Shown here piece after piece: positions 6,362-13,768 of a DNA stretch of 20,402 nt. Both the position numbers and the translations under genes were made by a program. How positions within the stretch are numbered: position 1 is the first letter of the stretch; every line of letters starts with the position of its first letter. Source of the DNA: a virus; IMG/VR virus record IMGVR_UViG_3300047276_000032, positions 1 to 20,402 of that record. One strand, written 5' to 3'. Below the pieces are notes generated by a model that was not told the origin of the DNA, searched no databases, and saw only the letters and a program-made list of their open reading frames with translations.

Positions 6362-7780
6362 TTACCTGATAACCAGGAAGCCTGGAGGCATTGCAGGCGC
6401 TGCAGCCGGTTGGCCTGCAGTACCAGGTGCGCCCATTTGACCTGCCGGCTGTTGGCCGCCGTATTTCTTTTCAGCGAACTCCATCCAGTTGCCGACTGTC
6501 CTCCCTGGCACAGAGAGATAGCGAGCCTGCTCAGACAGGTAGTCCGCAACCTTGGACTGCGCGTCTTTCTTGCGAATCAGCCAGTCGCGCAACTGTCGCT
6601 CGTTCATGTTCAGCGGCAACGCTGTTTCAAGCGCCAGAGACAGTTCGCCTTCAGACAAAGCGCCGAACGTAACAGACCCGACAACGTCCAATCCAAGGCG
6701 GTTCTGGATGTTGCGCAACTCAATGGTAGATGCCTTCCAGTTCGGGAACTTGTTGGCGATGACACCAGTGTTTGCGCCTGCATCCAAGGCAGCCACAGCG
6801 GCATCCAGGTTGCTGAGGTTCTGGCGCACCTTGCCTACGTTTTCAAAAGCCTTCTGCGCCTCTTTCTGCCCGATTTCGCCACCAGTCCGCGCACCTGCAC
6901 GCAAGGCCTGAATGTCAGCGCCGAACTGCTCTGCATCACGCACAGCATCCATGCGAGCTTGCCCGGTCAACTCAACGCCATTCGGTCCGATGACTCGCGT
7001 CAACCCTTTGCTTGTGACGATGACCACGGTGCCATCTGGCTTGATAGAGCTGGACTGCACGCGATCCTCGCTTTGCTGCTGAATCTCGCGGTTAATTTTT
7101 GCCAAGTTGGCCTTCTGCAAGCGCTCGGCATACTTGGTTTCAATCTCGGCACGCTCAGCGTCCGTAGTGGCTTTGCGAAGTTCGGCTTCTTTGAGTTTCT
7201 GCAAGACAGGGAATTGCTGTGCAGTCCGTTTTTCTTCTTGAATCTTCAAAGCGCTGTCAATGATCTTGTCGCCACCAGGCATCTGCGAGATGGTGAAGCC
7301 GAAGTAGTCCTCGGCTGCCTTCGGGTTTTCCTTGGCCACATCACGCCATGTCTCCAGGAACTTGGCGCCGGCTTCGTCGCCACTGTTGCGCTTGGCCTCG
7401 ATCTGGCGTTCGATCAGGCCGACAGCAATCTCAGGCTTGCCGGACTTGAACGCCGAGAACACCTGGCCAGCCTGGTTCAGCGCGCTTTGCTGCTGATCGG
7501 CCGTGATCATGTTGAAACTCTCGCGCACAGCCTTGGCCTGCGTCTCAGGCAAAAGCATCGCCAGGTCAGCGTAATCCTTTGCCGTTGCGCCTGGCTGGCG
7601 CAGGCGCTGGAAGGCTTGCGTGATCTGCTGCTGCTGCTCGGCTTGGCGCTGCGCCTGTTCTTGCGCCATGCGGGTTTCGGTGATGGCCGTGCCAGTTTTG
7701 AACGCCTGCAGGAACGCCTGCGACGGGTCAGGAATGTCGACGCCGTAGTTGATGGGGCCAGAGGGTAGTTGAAGTGCCAT
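6362..7780 (-). CDS. Ejection (DNA-transfer) protein, gp20-position, 472 aa
   Basis: It is the middle member of the ejection trio, with almost the same length as P22 gp20 (471 aa as I recall). The protein is mostly charged and helical, with Gln-rich coil-forming stretches at about residues 35-60 and 185-240, a central segment with a beta-like patch (GTVVIVTSKGLTRVIGPNG), and a Pro/Ala/Gly-rich C-terminus ending PPGFLVIR. The ATG shares one base with the previous stop (TGATG), and GGAGGT lies 8 bases upstream. The next gene follows 9 bases after its TAA. Function is inferred from position and architecture; sequence similarity to gp20 is not evident by eye. Confidence 0.7.
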   Translation of the reverse strand: MALQLPSGPINYGVDIPDPSQAFLQAFKTGTAITETRMAQEQAQRQAEQQQQITQAFQRLRQPGATAKDYADLAMLLPETQAKAVRESFNMITADQQQSALNQAGQVFSAFKSGKPEIAVGLIERQIEAKRNSGDEAGAKFLETWRDVAKENPKAAEDYFGFTISQMPGGDKIIDSALKIQEEKRTAQQFPVLQKLKEAELRKATTDAERAEIETKYAERLQKANLAKINREIQQQSEDRVQSSSIKPDGTVVIVTSKGLTRVIGPNGVELTGQARMDAVRDAEQFGADIQALRAGARTGGEIGQKEAQKAFENVGKVRQNLSNLDAAVAALDAGANTGVIANKFPNWKASTIELRNIQNRLGLDVVGSVTFGALSEGELSLALETALPLNMNERQLRDWLIRKKDAQSKVADYLSEQARYLSVPGRTVGNWMEFAEKKYGGQQPAGQMGAPGTAGQPAAAPAMPPGFLVIR

Positions 7781-8502
7781 CAGAATTTACCTCCCAGGCC
7801 AGAGAAGATGCCCAGGCCGCCAGAGATGGCTGCAGGAATGGATGCAAACGCCTTGCCTTGCGCGATCTGCGCGCCTGCCTGTGCAGCGCCTTGCTGCGCC
7901 AGCAGGCTGGCGATGTTCGCGCCGCTTTCTTGGGCTGCAGCGCCAGTGCCTGCAGCCGATGCCTGGCCAAGCCGTGCCAGGTTGGAGGTGGTCTCCTGCC
8001 CGAGCGCCGTAAGGCCGCCGAGACGGCTGTACTGCTGGCCGATCAACTCGGACAGCAACTGCGGCCGGAACTGCGCCAGCGCAGCCTGCACGTTGCCGCC
8101 ACGCAGGCCGCCAGTGGCCGATGCGCGCTGCAACAGTGCGTTTTCGCCTTGCTCGACCAGCGCCTGCATCTGCGGACTGGTGCTCAGTTGCTGAATGGCC
8201 TGGCGCTGTGCCTCCGGGCCTGCCAAGCCAAGCAGTGCTTGCTGGGCCTGCAGCGCAGGAACGCCAGCAGCAGCAAACGGCTCCAGCCCTTCAATCGCGC
8301 CGGTACCGGCCTCGACGTAGGGCTTGAGCAGTTCTTGAACTTTGTCGAACTGGCGACGCTGTTCCTGAATTCCTGCTTCTGATGCCTGCGCCTGGGTGGA
8401 TGCTGCATCTTTTGCAGCCTCACCTTGCATGTATCCAGATACGAGCGTTGCGCCGCCAACGGCAATGCCTGCCAGCGCTGCTCCAGATAGTCCAAAACTC
8501 AT
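7780..8502 (-). CDS. Ejection (DNA-transfer) protein, gp7-position, 240 aa
   Basis: The first and smallest ejection-type protein, at the place and approximate length of P22 gp7 (229 aa as I recall). An N-terminal hydrophobic Gly/Ala segment at 7-24 resembles a TM helix. It is followed by an Ala/Gln-rich helical region and the motif FDKVQELLKPYVEAGTGAI at 52-70, which I associate with phage DNA-injection proteins. The C-terminus (about 218-240) is again Gly-rich and hydrophobic. ATG overlaps the cupin-like gene's stop (ATGA), with GGAGG 7 bases upstream. In the virion it should sit inside the head or near the portal. Confidence 0.75.
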   Translation of the reverse strand: MSFGLSGAALAGIAVGGATLVSGYMQGEAAKDAASTQAQASEAGIQEQRRQFDKVQELLKPYVEAGTGAIEGLEPFAAAGVPALQAQQALLGLAGPEAQRQAIQQLSTSPQMQALVEQGENALLQRASATGGLRGGNVQAALAQFRPQLLSELIGQQYSRLGGLTALGQETTSNLARLGQASAAGTGAAAQESGANIASLLAQQGAAQAGAQIAQGKAFASIPAAISGGLGIFSGLGGKF

Positions 8503-8963
8503 TTTGTGCCCTCCAGGTGCGGATGTTGGACGGCCTCAAGAACAGGGGCCGGTGCCGGGACGGTGTACATGTCCCAGATGGCTTGCGGGTCTGTCTCGTT
8601 CGTCGGGTTGGCGTGGAAGGTGGTGACCTCGACTTCGGTCAGCGCAATGCCAGCGCGCTTTGTGTTGGCGCGCGTCACGCTCATGAAGCCGGGGCCGACC
8701 TGGGCCGAGCCATCGTCAGTGGTGACGATCAGGTGGCCTTTCCGGACCACGAAGAAGGACTCGTCTTTGTGCACCGCACCAGTCAGGACGGTGCCTGCCG
8801 GGATGTGCATGGTCCGAGCGTATAGGCCGTTGCAGAAGTCGTGATCGACAGGCATGTCGACCTGGGGCAACTTGAGCAGTTCGGCCTCCAGGCGGTAGAT
8901 CGGCAGGTGCTCCGCAGGCACACCGGCCTGCTTGGCAACTTCCTGAACCGCGACATCGCTCAT
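8499..8963 (-). CDS. Cupin-like small phage protein, 154 aa
   Basis: I chose ATG at 8963 because AGGAGG lies 5 bases upstream. An in-frame ATG at 9041 would extend the protein to 180 residues but has no good ribosome site. The core at about 51-119 looks like a small beta-barrel: TMHIPAGTVLTGAVHKDESF, then FVVRKGHLIV, a turn (TTDDGS), then GPGFMSVTRANTKRAG and TFHANPTNETD. His65, Glu68 and His117 fall roughly where cupins bind metal, but the usual HxH pair is not complete. Similar cupin-like proteins occur, as I recall, in other short-tailed phages without a known role. It sits between a cysteine-rich protein gene and the first ejection gene, so it may be a minor virion or assembly protein. 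Confidence 0.65.
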   Translation of the reverse strand: MSDVAVQEVAKQAGVPAEHLPIYRLEAELLKLPQVDMPVDHDFCNGLYARTMHIPAGTVLTGAVHKDESFFVVRKGHLIVTTDDGSAQVGPGFMSVTRANTKRAGIALTEVEVTTFHANPTNETDPQAIWDMYTVPAPAPVLEAVQHPHLEGTK

Positions 8964-9021
8964 CGAATCCTCCTGCTGGGGGCTGTGAGCTACTGGCGGC
9001 TCGAACTGCTCAGTGGCCCCT

Positions 9022-9049
9022 ATTTTCCCACAATCTAACATTTCGTCAA
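9022..9049 (-). promoter_or_regulatory. Weak candidate internal promoter
   Basis: On the minus strand TTGACG (9049-9044, 5 of 6 matches to -35) is followed after 16 bases by GAAAAT (9027-9022, 4 of 6 matches to -10, lacking the first T). It lies at the start of an 82-base gap between the cysteine-rich gene and the cupin-like gene, among the longest gaps in the operon. Consensus matching only; it could instead be leader sequence. Confidence 0.2.
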
Positions 9050-9444
9050 TCTTGCTCGAACTCGCGCTCTTCCCAAGCCTGGCAGGAGCGCATGTCATGG
9101 CAAATGAAGTCAAATTTGTGGCAGTAGCCGCGATAGCCTGCGCCATCATCCCACTTGTTCCATGGGATGCGATCCATCTTTGCTTGCATCAATGGGGTTG
9201 CTTCAAAATATTCGCAGTTTGAGCAGCGACGACGACGCGCCTCTTTCTCATCAATTTGCATGGCCTTGGCCAGCTTCATCCAGTACGGCTTGTTCGCTCC
9301 AGGTTCGTTGGACGGGTTCTCAGGGCCGAGCATCCAGTCGTCGATCACCACCTGGGTGTTCTTCTTGTTCTCGGCCGCCGTGATGAACGGCTCGACTTCA
9401 GGCAGGCCGGTGAAGCCAGCCATCATGATCTTTGGCATGTCCAT
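9046..9444 (-). CDS. Cysteine-rich, probable metal-binding small protein, 132 aa
   Basis: The C-terminal half holds five cysteines: CxxC at 74/77 (RRCSNCEYF), then Cys108 (GYCHKFDF), Cys115 and Cys121 (ICHDMRSCQAWE), with His109 and His116. Spacing CxxC-x30-C-x6-C-x5-C fits a zinc site or an iron-sulfur cluster; sequence alone cannot tell which. The N-terminal half (1-60) is unremarkable and ends in a short basic helix. Similar Cys-rich proteins ending in CQAW occur, as I recall, in structural gene blocks of other podoviruses. The start at 9444 has AAGGAG 6 bases upstream; Met3 is an alternative. It stands where P22 carries gene 14, but no similarity to gp14 is claimed. Confidence 0.7.
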   Translation of the reverse strand: MDMPKIMMAGFTGLPEVEPFITAAENKKNTQVVIDDWMLGPENPSNEPGANKPYWMKLAKAMQIDEKEARRRRCSNCEYFEATPLMQAKMDRIPWNKWDDGAGYRGYCHKFDFICHDMRSCQAWEEREFEQD

Positions 9445-9454
9445 GTGATTCTCC

Positions 9455-9790
9455 TTAAGTGATCTCGCGGCCAGAGGCGCGGATGGTCAGCGACGTGGCT
9501 GCGCTGGCGATGGTGGAAATGAAGCCGCCGGACTCAAGCACCTGGCCGACCAACTCTGGGAAAGTGTATGTCTCGTCCGGTGCGATAGCGCGCGTGTCCA
9601 CCACCAAGTTGTCGACACCAGCAGAACCACCACTGGTCACCAGGTTGACGCTGATGGTCACGTTGCCTGCGCTGGTGTTGGTAGCCGTGAACTTGTCGAT
9701 GATGGCCTTGGCGTTGGTCGCCGTGTACTGTGTGGTTTGAGCGTTCTCGGCTTGCTTGGCCGGGATCAGAACTTTGACTGTGACGGTCAT
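9455..9790 (-). CDS. Small beta-rich protein of unknown function, 111 aa
   Basis: Alternating polar and hydrophobic residues dominate (MTVTVKVLIP, NVTISVNLVTSGG, NLVVDTRAI, SLTIRASGREIT), which predicts a small beta-sandwich. There are no cysteines, no signal peptide and no TM segment. The start at 9790 has AAGGAG 8 bases upstream. It follows the 381-aa protein by 12 bases and precedes the cysteine-rich gene. Such small beta proteins in virion gene blocks are often decoration or fibre-associated proteins, but I recognise no family, and a virion role is an inference from position. Confidence 0.65.
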   Translation of the reverse strand: MTVTVKVLIPAKQAENAQTTQYTATNAKAIIDKFTATNTSAGNVTISVNLVTSGGSAGVDNLVVDTRAIAPDETYTFPELVGQVLESGGFISTIASAATSLTIRASGREIT

Positions 9791-9802
9791 TAGGGTTTCT
9801 CC

Positions 9803-10948
9803 TTAGACTATGCTGGTGATGATGCCGTTGACGACCGTGACAGTCAGCGGAGGAATGTCTGCGGTCGTGAATGTCCCAGACACGCCAACGTTCTCAAACG
9901 CCATCGTGCCAAGGCCAGTCACAGCAATCGTGATCGAGCCGGATGCGTTGGTGATGCTGATGTTTGTGCCTGGCGTCAGGAAATGGTTTTCCCACCGCTG
10001 CTGCGCTGCGTCGTAGATCAGCACTTGGCCAGCCGATGGGCCGCCTCCGTTGATGTAGACGTCCTGCAGGTTGTTCAGCGACTCGCTCAACTCCATGCGC
10101 ACGAAGATCGAGCCAGAGCCACCGCTGCCAGCGTTGACAACGACTGCCACAGGCACAGCGATGTTCGGCGCTGCTGGCTTGACGTTGGTCCATGTGCCAG
10201 GCGTCGCCGGGTCGAAGTACAGCAAGTCTCCGTCTGCCCAGACCTCACCATAAGGTGCGCCGGTCGTGTTGAACCCACGCACCAGACCGAAGCTAGTGAC
10301 GTAACCGAATGCGTTGTCTGCAATGTCCTGCGTGGCAACGCCCATCATGTACTCGGCAGGCACTGAGCCGTCAGCAATGGCCAGTCCGAACGTCAGCTTG
10401 CCAGACGCTCCGACAGTGCCTGTGAACATCACAGGCGTGCCATTGGCGATCAAGCCGCCACTGGTGTTCTTGGCGTAATAGTGGAGTTCTTGGCCGACCT
10501 GCAGCACGCTTCCACCATACAGGCCAATGTCCATCGTGCCGTCGTCTCGGTTCCACTGCACGCGCCGTGCTTGCGACACATGTGGACCGATCTCTGGCAG
10601 GTCGATGTAATCCGTCACCACCGAATTGTTGTTCTGGATGACCGGGGCCGTTGCCATCATCTCCAGTGCATTGGCAATGCGGCCAAGCGCATCCAGTGCC
10701 TGCACGGCTTTCTGGTCTGCTGCGCCACTGTTGATGGCTGCGTCTTGCTCCAACCTGACGATCTGTGCAAGCGCCTCATTGGCAGTGGCATCCGCGTTTC
10801 CTGCTTGAATGCTGATGCCAGTGGTGTCGCTGGATGGAGCGACCTCATCTGCAACTTGAAACAGTCGCTCGAATTGCTTGATCAGTTCGTGGTTTCCCAA
10901 GAACGTTGCAAGCTGGTCACGGGTTAGGTTGAGTTTTTGCGTTGCCAT
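9803..10948 (-). CDS. Probable virion protein (fibre or needle candidate), 381 aa
   Basis: The N-terminus (KLNLTRDQLATFLGNHELIK at 5-24, then QFERLFQ) is helical. Residues about 50-97 are Ala-rich with heptad-like hydrophobics and few prolines, so a coiled coil is likely. The remainder is beta-rich with repeated Gly/Asn turns, ending with a fibre-like segment (NHFLTPGTNISITNASGSI) and a hydrophobic tail (PPLTVTVVNGIITSIV). It directly follows the gp10-like gene, where P22 encodes its tail needle gp26, so it may replace the needle or act as a head or tail fibre; no gp26 similarity is visible. Its ATG is 2 bases after the gp10 stop, with no strong ribosome site, which suggests re-initiation by coupled ribosomes. 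Confidence 0.65.
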   Translation of the reverse strand: MATQKLNLTRDQLATFLGNHELIKQFERLFQVADEVAPSSDTTGISIQAGNADATANEALAQIVRLEQDAAINSGAADQKAVQALDALGRIANALEMMATAPVIQNNNSVVTDYIDLPEIGPHVSQARRVQWNRDDGTMDIGLYGGSVLQVGQELHYYAKNTSGGLIANGTPVMFTGTVGASGKLTFGLAIADGSVPAEYMMGVATQDIADNAFGYVTSFGLVRGFNTTGAPYGEVWADGDLLYFDPATPGTWTNVKPAAPNIAVPVAVVVNAGSGGSGSIFVRMELSESLNNLQDVYINGGGPSAGQVLIYDAAQQRWENHFLTPGTNISITNASGSITIAVTGLGTMAFENVGVSGTFTTADIPPLTVTVVNGIITSIV

Positions 10949-10950
10949 GG

Positions 10951-12354
10951 TCAGTACGCAAGCGCCTCGATTTGTGCCTCAAGCCTGGCAAAGGACAGGT
11001 GCGCCTGCGTGTCGCCACGGAAGCGCTGGATGCGCCAGTTCAGCATGTGGCCTTGCTGAAACCATGCCAGTCGCTTCTTGGTGCTGCCGGTGGTGCCAAC
11101 ACGGATGGGCCGGTCCTGACTCCAGGCCAGGCCGTCCACCGAGTAGCTGGTGCTGATGATCGGATCGACGCCAAGCGCCACGCGTCCGGTCAGCGCGACC
11201 AGTTCCAGTTCGTTGAAGATCGCTCCGTTGCCCTCGTTGTAGGCGATCAGCGTGCCGAACTCCCAGCGCACGATCTGTCCCCAATGGCTGCCGACGTCCT
11301 GCACCATGTAGCCAATGGTGCTGGACTGTGGATCGCCCACTAGCCACTTGTCGTAGGCCCAGACTAGGTTGCGCGCACGGTACTGGCTGAAGCCGACCTG
11401 GCTGGTGGTCAGCGTGAACCAGACCTGCTCACCAAGCGCCTCGCTGGCCGCCGCGTCATAGACGACGGTGCGGTCCGGCAGGTGCACATACAGGTGCTGG
11501 TGGTTCTTGTCGTTGCGCGCCTCCAGCTTCACCGTGGCCAGTTGAGCCTCGGTGTAGTTCAACAGCAGGATGTCGATTTCTTGCGTGCTGATCTTCTGTG
11601 CCGTGGCGTTTGCGCCCAGGTAGATGCCAGGCTGCTCGTTGCGGCCGCTGCCCAGAAAGGCCACTGTCTCCAGGTAGACGCAGCATCCGAACGTGCCTAT
11701 CACGCCCTTCTGGATCTGTGCGCCATCGATGCGCTGGAACGGGAAGAACTCGCCTCCTACGTTGTCGAACACCTCGATGGTGTTGCGGTTCAGCGCATAG
11801 ACCTCGTTGCGCAGCTTGAGCAGCGCCACCACCGGATCAGGATCGACTTCGCTGGACCCGTATTTCAGAGGGTTGACCTGGGTTGGATCGGTCAGTTCTG
11901 TCACCACCAGGCTGGTGCCATCGGTGGTCATGAAGTAGCCGTCCACCCAGACCACATCAAGCACCACGCCAAGGTCCGGGTCGGTCACTTGCGTGAGCGC
12001 TCCGTTCCAGTAGTAGAGCCGCCCACCGGAAGCGATGGCCAGTCGGTCGAAGCTGTAGTCCATGCTCACCAGCGTGTTGGTTGGCCCACCGACGTCGCCA
12101 AGCACGGTCACAGCGCCGTTGCTGGCCACGCTCACCAGCTTGGTGCCCATGACTCGGTAGCAGGTGCCGTTCCAGTTGATGCCGCCACGGTCGATGCCTG
12201 GTCCTGTTCCGTTGGCCACCAGGCCGTCGCCAGGCCGGAGAAACCCATTGCTGATGCCAGACTTCTTCGGCACCGGCACAAGGTTGACCGGATAGGACGT
12301 GCGAATGTCCGGACCGTTGTCCGTGTAGATGCCGTTGAGGATTGGAATCTGCAT
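10951..12354 (-). CDS. P22 gp10-like tail hub / packaged-DNA stabilisation protein, 467 aa
   Basis: In P22, gp10 binds beneath gp4, helps close the portal channel after packaging and forms the hub to which tailspikes attach. This protein is nearly the same length as gp10 (472 aa as I recall) and shares recognisable blocks: YPVNLVPVPK at 21-30, YRVMGTKL at 66-73, IQKGVIGTFG at 214-223 (P22 has QKGIAGTY) and HQHLYVHLPDRTVVYDA at 285-301 (P22 has a similar HLPRHVLVYDA). Repeated beta-strand units fit the propeller-like fold of this family. The TAA of the preceding gene is 12 bases upstream; the ribosome site is weak (GGTGA). A close-packed downstream gene follows. Confidence 0.88.
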   Translation of the reverse strand: MQIPILNGIYTDNGPDIRTSYPVNLVPVPKKSGISNGFLRPGDGLVANGTGPGIDRGGINWNGTCYRVMGTKLVSVASNGAVTVLGDVGGPTNTLVSMDYSFDRLAIASGGRLYYWNGALTQVTDPDLGVVLDVVWVDGYFMTTDGTSLVVTELTDPTQVNPLKYGSSEVDPDPVVALLKLRNEVYALNRNTIEVFDNVGGEFFPFQRIDGAQIQKGVIGTFGCCVYLETVAFLGSGRNEQPGIYLGANATAQKISTQEIDILLLNYTEAQLATVKLEARNDKNHQHLYVHLPDRTVVYDAAASEALGEQVWFTLTTSQVGFSQYRARNLVWAYDKWLVGDPQSSTIGYMVQDVGSHWGQIVRWEFGTLIAYNEGNGAIFNELELVALTGRVALGVDPIISTSYSVDGLAWSQDRPIRVGTTGSTKKRLAWFQQGHMLNWRIQRFRGDTQAHLSFARLEAQIEALAY

Positions 12355-12366
12355 TCAGGTCACCAT

Positions 12367-12822
12367 TTATGCGATCCGGTACCAGGAGTTGGTGGCCTGC
12401 ACAAAGCGCATGCGAAAGAAGTCTTCGGCTGCCAGCGTGCTTGGTGCGCCATAGATGTTAGCTGCACCGTTCTGTCCCAGCGTGAAGGCCGTGATCTGCT
12501 GCGTGGTCGTGATCAGCACCTCGGTGCCGTCAGGTGTGCCGGTGTTCAGCGGCAGCGTGACGGTGCCAGCGGCCAGCGTGCCAGCAGGCTGGATCAGCAT
12601 CCACTGCTGTGCAGCCACAGGCGTGGGCACGGCCAGGTTGAAGCCGGTCCCTGGCGTGTAGACGTTGGTGGCCAGCGTGGGGCTGGCAAATGTCTGCTGG
12701 AAGAACTGCAGCAGAGAACTGATCGGCAGACGACGCGCGTCGCCGTTGTTCGGGCTGTAAACGGGCACCTGGTCGCCAGGAGAGACCTGGGCCAGCAGTG
12801 GGAGTTGGTTGATGGTTGGCAT
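12367..12822 (-). CDS. Beta-rich probable virion protein, 151 aa
   Basis: It begins MPTINQLPLLAQVSPGDQVP, with VYSPNNGDARRLPISSLLQFFQ next, a start I associate with small structural proteins of T7- and P22-like phages (unverified). The rest is rich in Thr, Ala and Gly with alternating beta patterns (GTLAAGTVTLPLNTGTPDGT, then EVLITTTQQITAF), ending in SWYRIA. It has no cysteines and no TM. ATG at 12822 has AAAGGA about 8 bases upstream. It lies between the gp4-like and gp10-like genes, which are adjacent in P22, so it is an insertion relative to P22. It may be a decoration or fibre-attached protein; function unknown. Confidence 0.65.
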   Translation of the reverse strand: MPTINQLPLLAQVSPGDQVPVYSPNNGDARRLPISSLLQFFQQTFASPTLATNVYTPGTGFNLAVPTPVAAQQWMLIQPAGTLAAGTVTLPLNTGTPDGTEVLITTTQQITAFTLGQNGAANIYGAPSTLAAEDFFRMRFVQATNSWYRIA

Positions 12823-12834
12823 GGGTCAATCCTT

Positions 12835-13317
12835 TCAGTTGAACTCGATGGGCCCGTCCTGTCCGGCAAGTACCTGATCGACAGGAGGACGCAGGAATGG
12901 GTCGTCATAGACGCGCCATGGCTTGTTGCCAGCTCCGGACGGCATGGTGCCAGGCAGTTGCTGCTCCAGCGGTGCAGCAGCGCGCGACAACAGCGTGTTG
13001 TAGGTCTCCTTGGCCGTGGCCTTGGTGTCAGGCATAACCTGCTTGCCGTAGCCAGGCGCAATCTTGACCGCCAGGTTTGTGATGATGGCCTCGTTGGCGC
13101 TGTCTGGCACCTCAGACTCGGCATCGATGTCGCTGAACTGCGGACTGGAAGGCAGCGGGTAGCCCAGGCGAATGCCCAGCGCGTTCCAGGATGCCATCAT
13201 GGCGTCTAGCCTGCGCAGGGCAGACTCAAACTGCTGCGGCTGCAGGTCGAATGCGTAAGAGGCCAGTCCGATTTCCTCGAATGCGGCTGCGACAAATTGG
13301 CGCTTGCTGTAGCCCAT
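12835..13317 (-). CDS. P22 gp4-like tail accessory factor / head completion protein, 160 aa
   Basis: In P22, gp4 binds the portal after packaging, begins closure of the DNA channel and recruits gp10. Several blocks align by eye with gp4: LDAMMASWNALGIRLGY at 37-53 (P22 has LEAMMAEWYQDGIITGY), an acidic loop at 62-71, NLAVKIAPGYG at 81-91 (P22 has NLACRIAPDYA), and MPSGAGN at 125-131 (P22 MPTGSGN). Length also fits (166 aa in P22 as I recall). The start at 13317 has AAGGAGGT 5 bases upstream, embedded in the end of the previous gene, whose stop is 1 base away. It is expressed just before gp10. Confidence 0.9.
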   Translation of the reverse strand: MGYSKRQFVAAAFEEIGLASYAFDLQPQQFESALRRLDAMMASWNALGIRLGYPLPSSPQFSDIDAESEVPDSANEAIITNLAVKIAPGYGKQVMPDTKATAKETYNTLLSRAAAPLEQQLPGTMPSGAGNKPWRVYDDPFLRPPVDQVLAGQDGPIEFN

Positions 13318-13318
13318 G

Positions 13319-13768
13319 TCACACCTCCTTGAGTGCTTCGTTGATCATGGCCAGCAGTTTCTCGTCGCTGGTGCGCTTGCTGAACTTCAGGCCGAGTTCG
13401 GTGGCCTTGGCCACCATCTCAATGCGGGTTGGTGCAGCGTCGTCGTCTGGAATGGCTGTCGGTTTTTCGACAGGTGCATCGACCACCACGGCAACAGAAG
13501 CGGCCAGTGCAGCACGCTTGAAGGACGCGCGACGCTCGGCTGGTGGCGCTGCCACTCGCACCTTGCGCACTCGCACCTTGCGATTGGCCAGGTGGCGCGA
13601 AGCGCTTTCCCCTGCTGCATCGAGAGCCTGCTCCAGCGTCAGATGCCAGCCGGACGCAAGGCGTGCGTCCAGTTGCTGTTGCGTGGTCGCCAGCATGGTG
13701 TCGTAGCTGTAACGTGCACGCCGAATGGAGCCAGGCGCGCGGTAGATGGAGCAGGGCAACTCGCTCAT
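13319..13768 (-). CDS. Hypothetical protein with C-terminal HeH/LEM-like segment, 149 aa
   Basis: The N-terminal 50 residues (MSELPCSIYRAPGSIR, then DARLASGWHLTLEQALDAA) resemble a short module seen, as I recall, in hypothetical phage proteins of head gene blocks. A very basic linker follows (about 57-90), containing RKVRVRKVRV at 63-72, encoded by a perfect 15-bp tandem duplication. An Ala/Val hydrophobic stretch lies at about 86-97. The C-terminus (TRIEMVAKATELGLKFSKRT and following, 114-146) looks like a small HeH/LEM-type helix-extended loop-helix domain, which in other proteins binds DNA or protein. Together these suggest nucleic-acid contact, as an inference. ATG overlaps the previous stop (ATGA). 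Confidence 0.7.
   Translation of the reverse strand: MSELPCSIYRAPGSIRRARYSYDTMLATTQQQLDARLASGWHLTLEQALDAAGESASRHLANRKVRVRKVRVAAPPAERRASFKRAALAASVAVVVDAPVEKPTAIPDDDAAPTRIEMVAKATELGLKFSKRTSDEKLLAMINEALKEV
13553..13582 (-). repeat. Perfect 15-bp tandem duplication inside a coding region
   Basis: CACTCGCACCTTGCG on the plus strand occurs at 13553-13567 and again at 13568-13582 with no mismatch and no gap. On the coding (minus) strand it doubles the pentapeptide RKVRV in frame (residues 63-72 of the 149-aa protein). The lack of divergence suggests a recent slippage or selection for the repeated basic patch. Confidence 0.9.

Noticed and set aside
4187-7768. Large plus-strand frames (about 500 codons each) opposite the ejection genes
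   Set aside because: They are antisense to genes with good ribosome sites and overlap chains; Cys/Leu/Arg/His-rich compositions without domains mark them as shadows.
11482-13209. Plus-strand open frame (575 codons) opposite gp10, gp4 and the gene between them
   Set aside because: It crosses several well-supported minus-strand genes and their boundaries. Its composition (His, Arg, Val, Gln) is that of a shadow frame.
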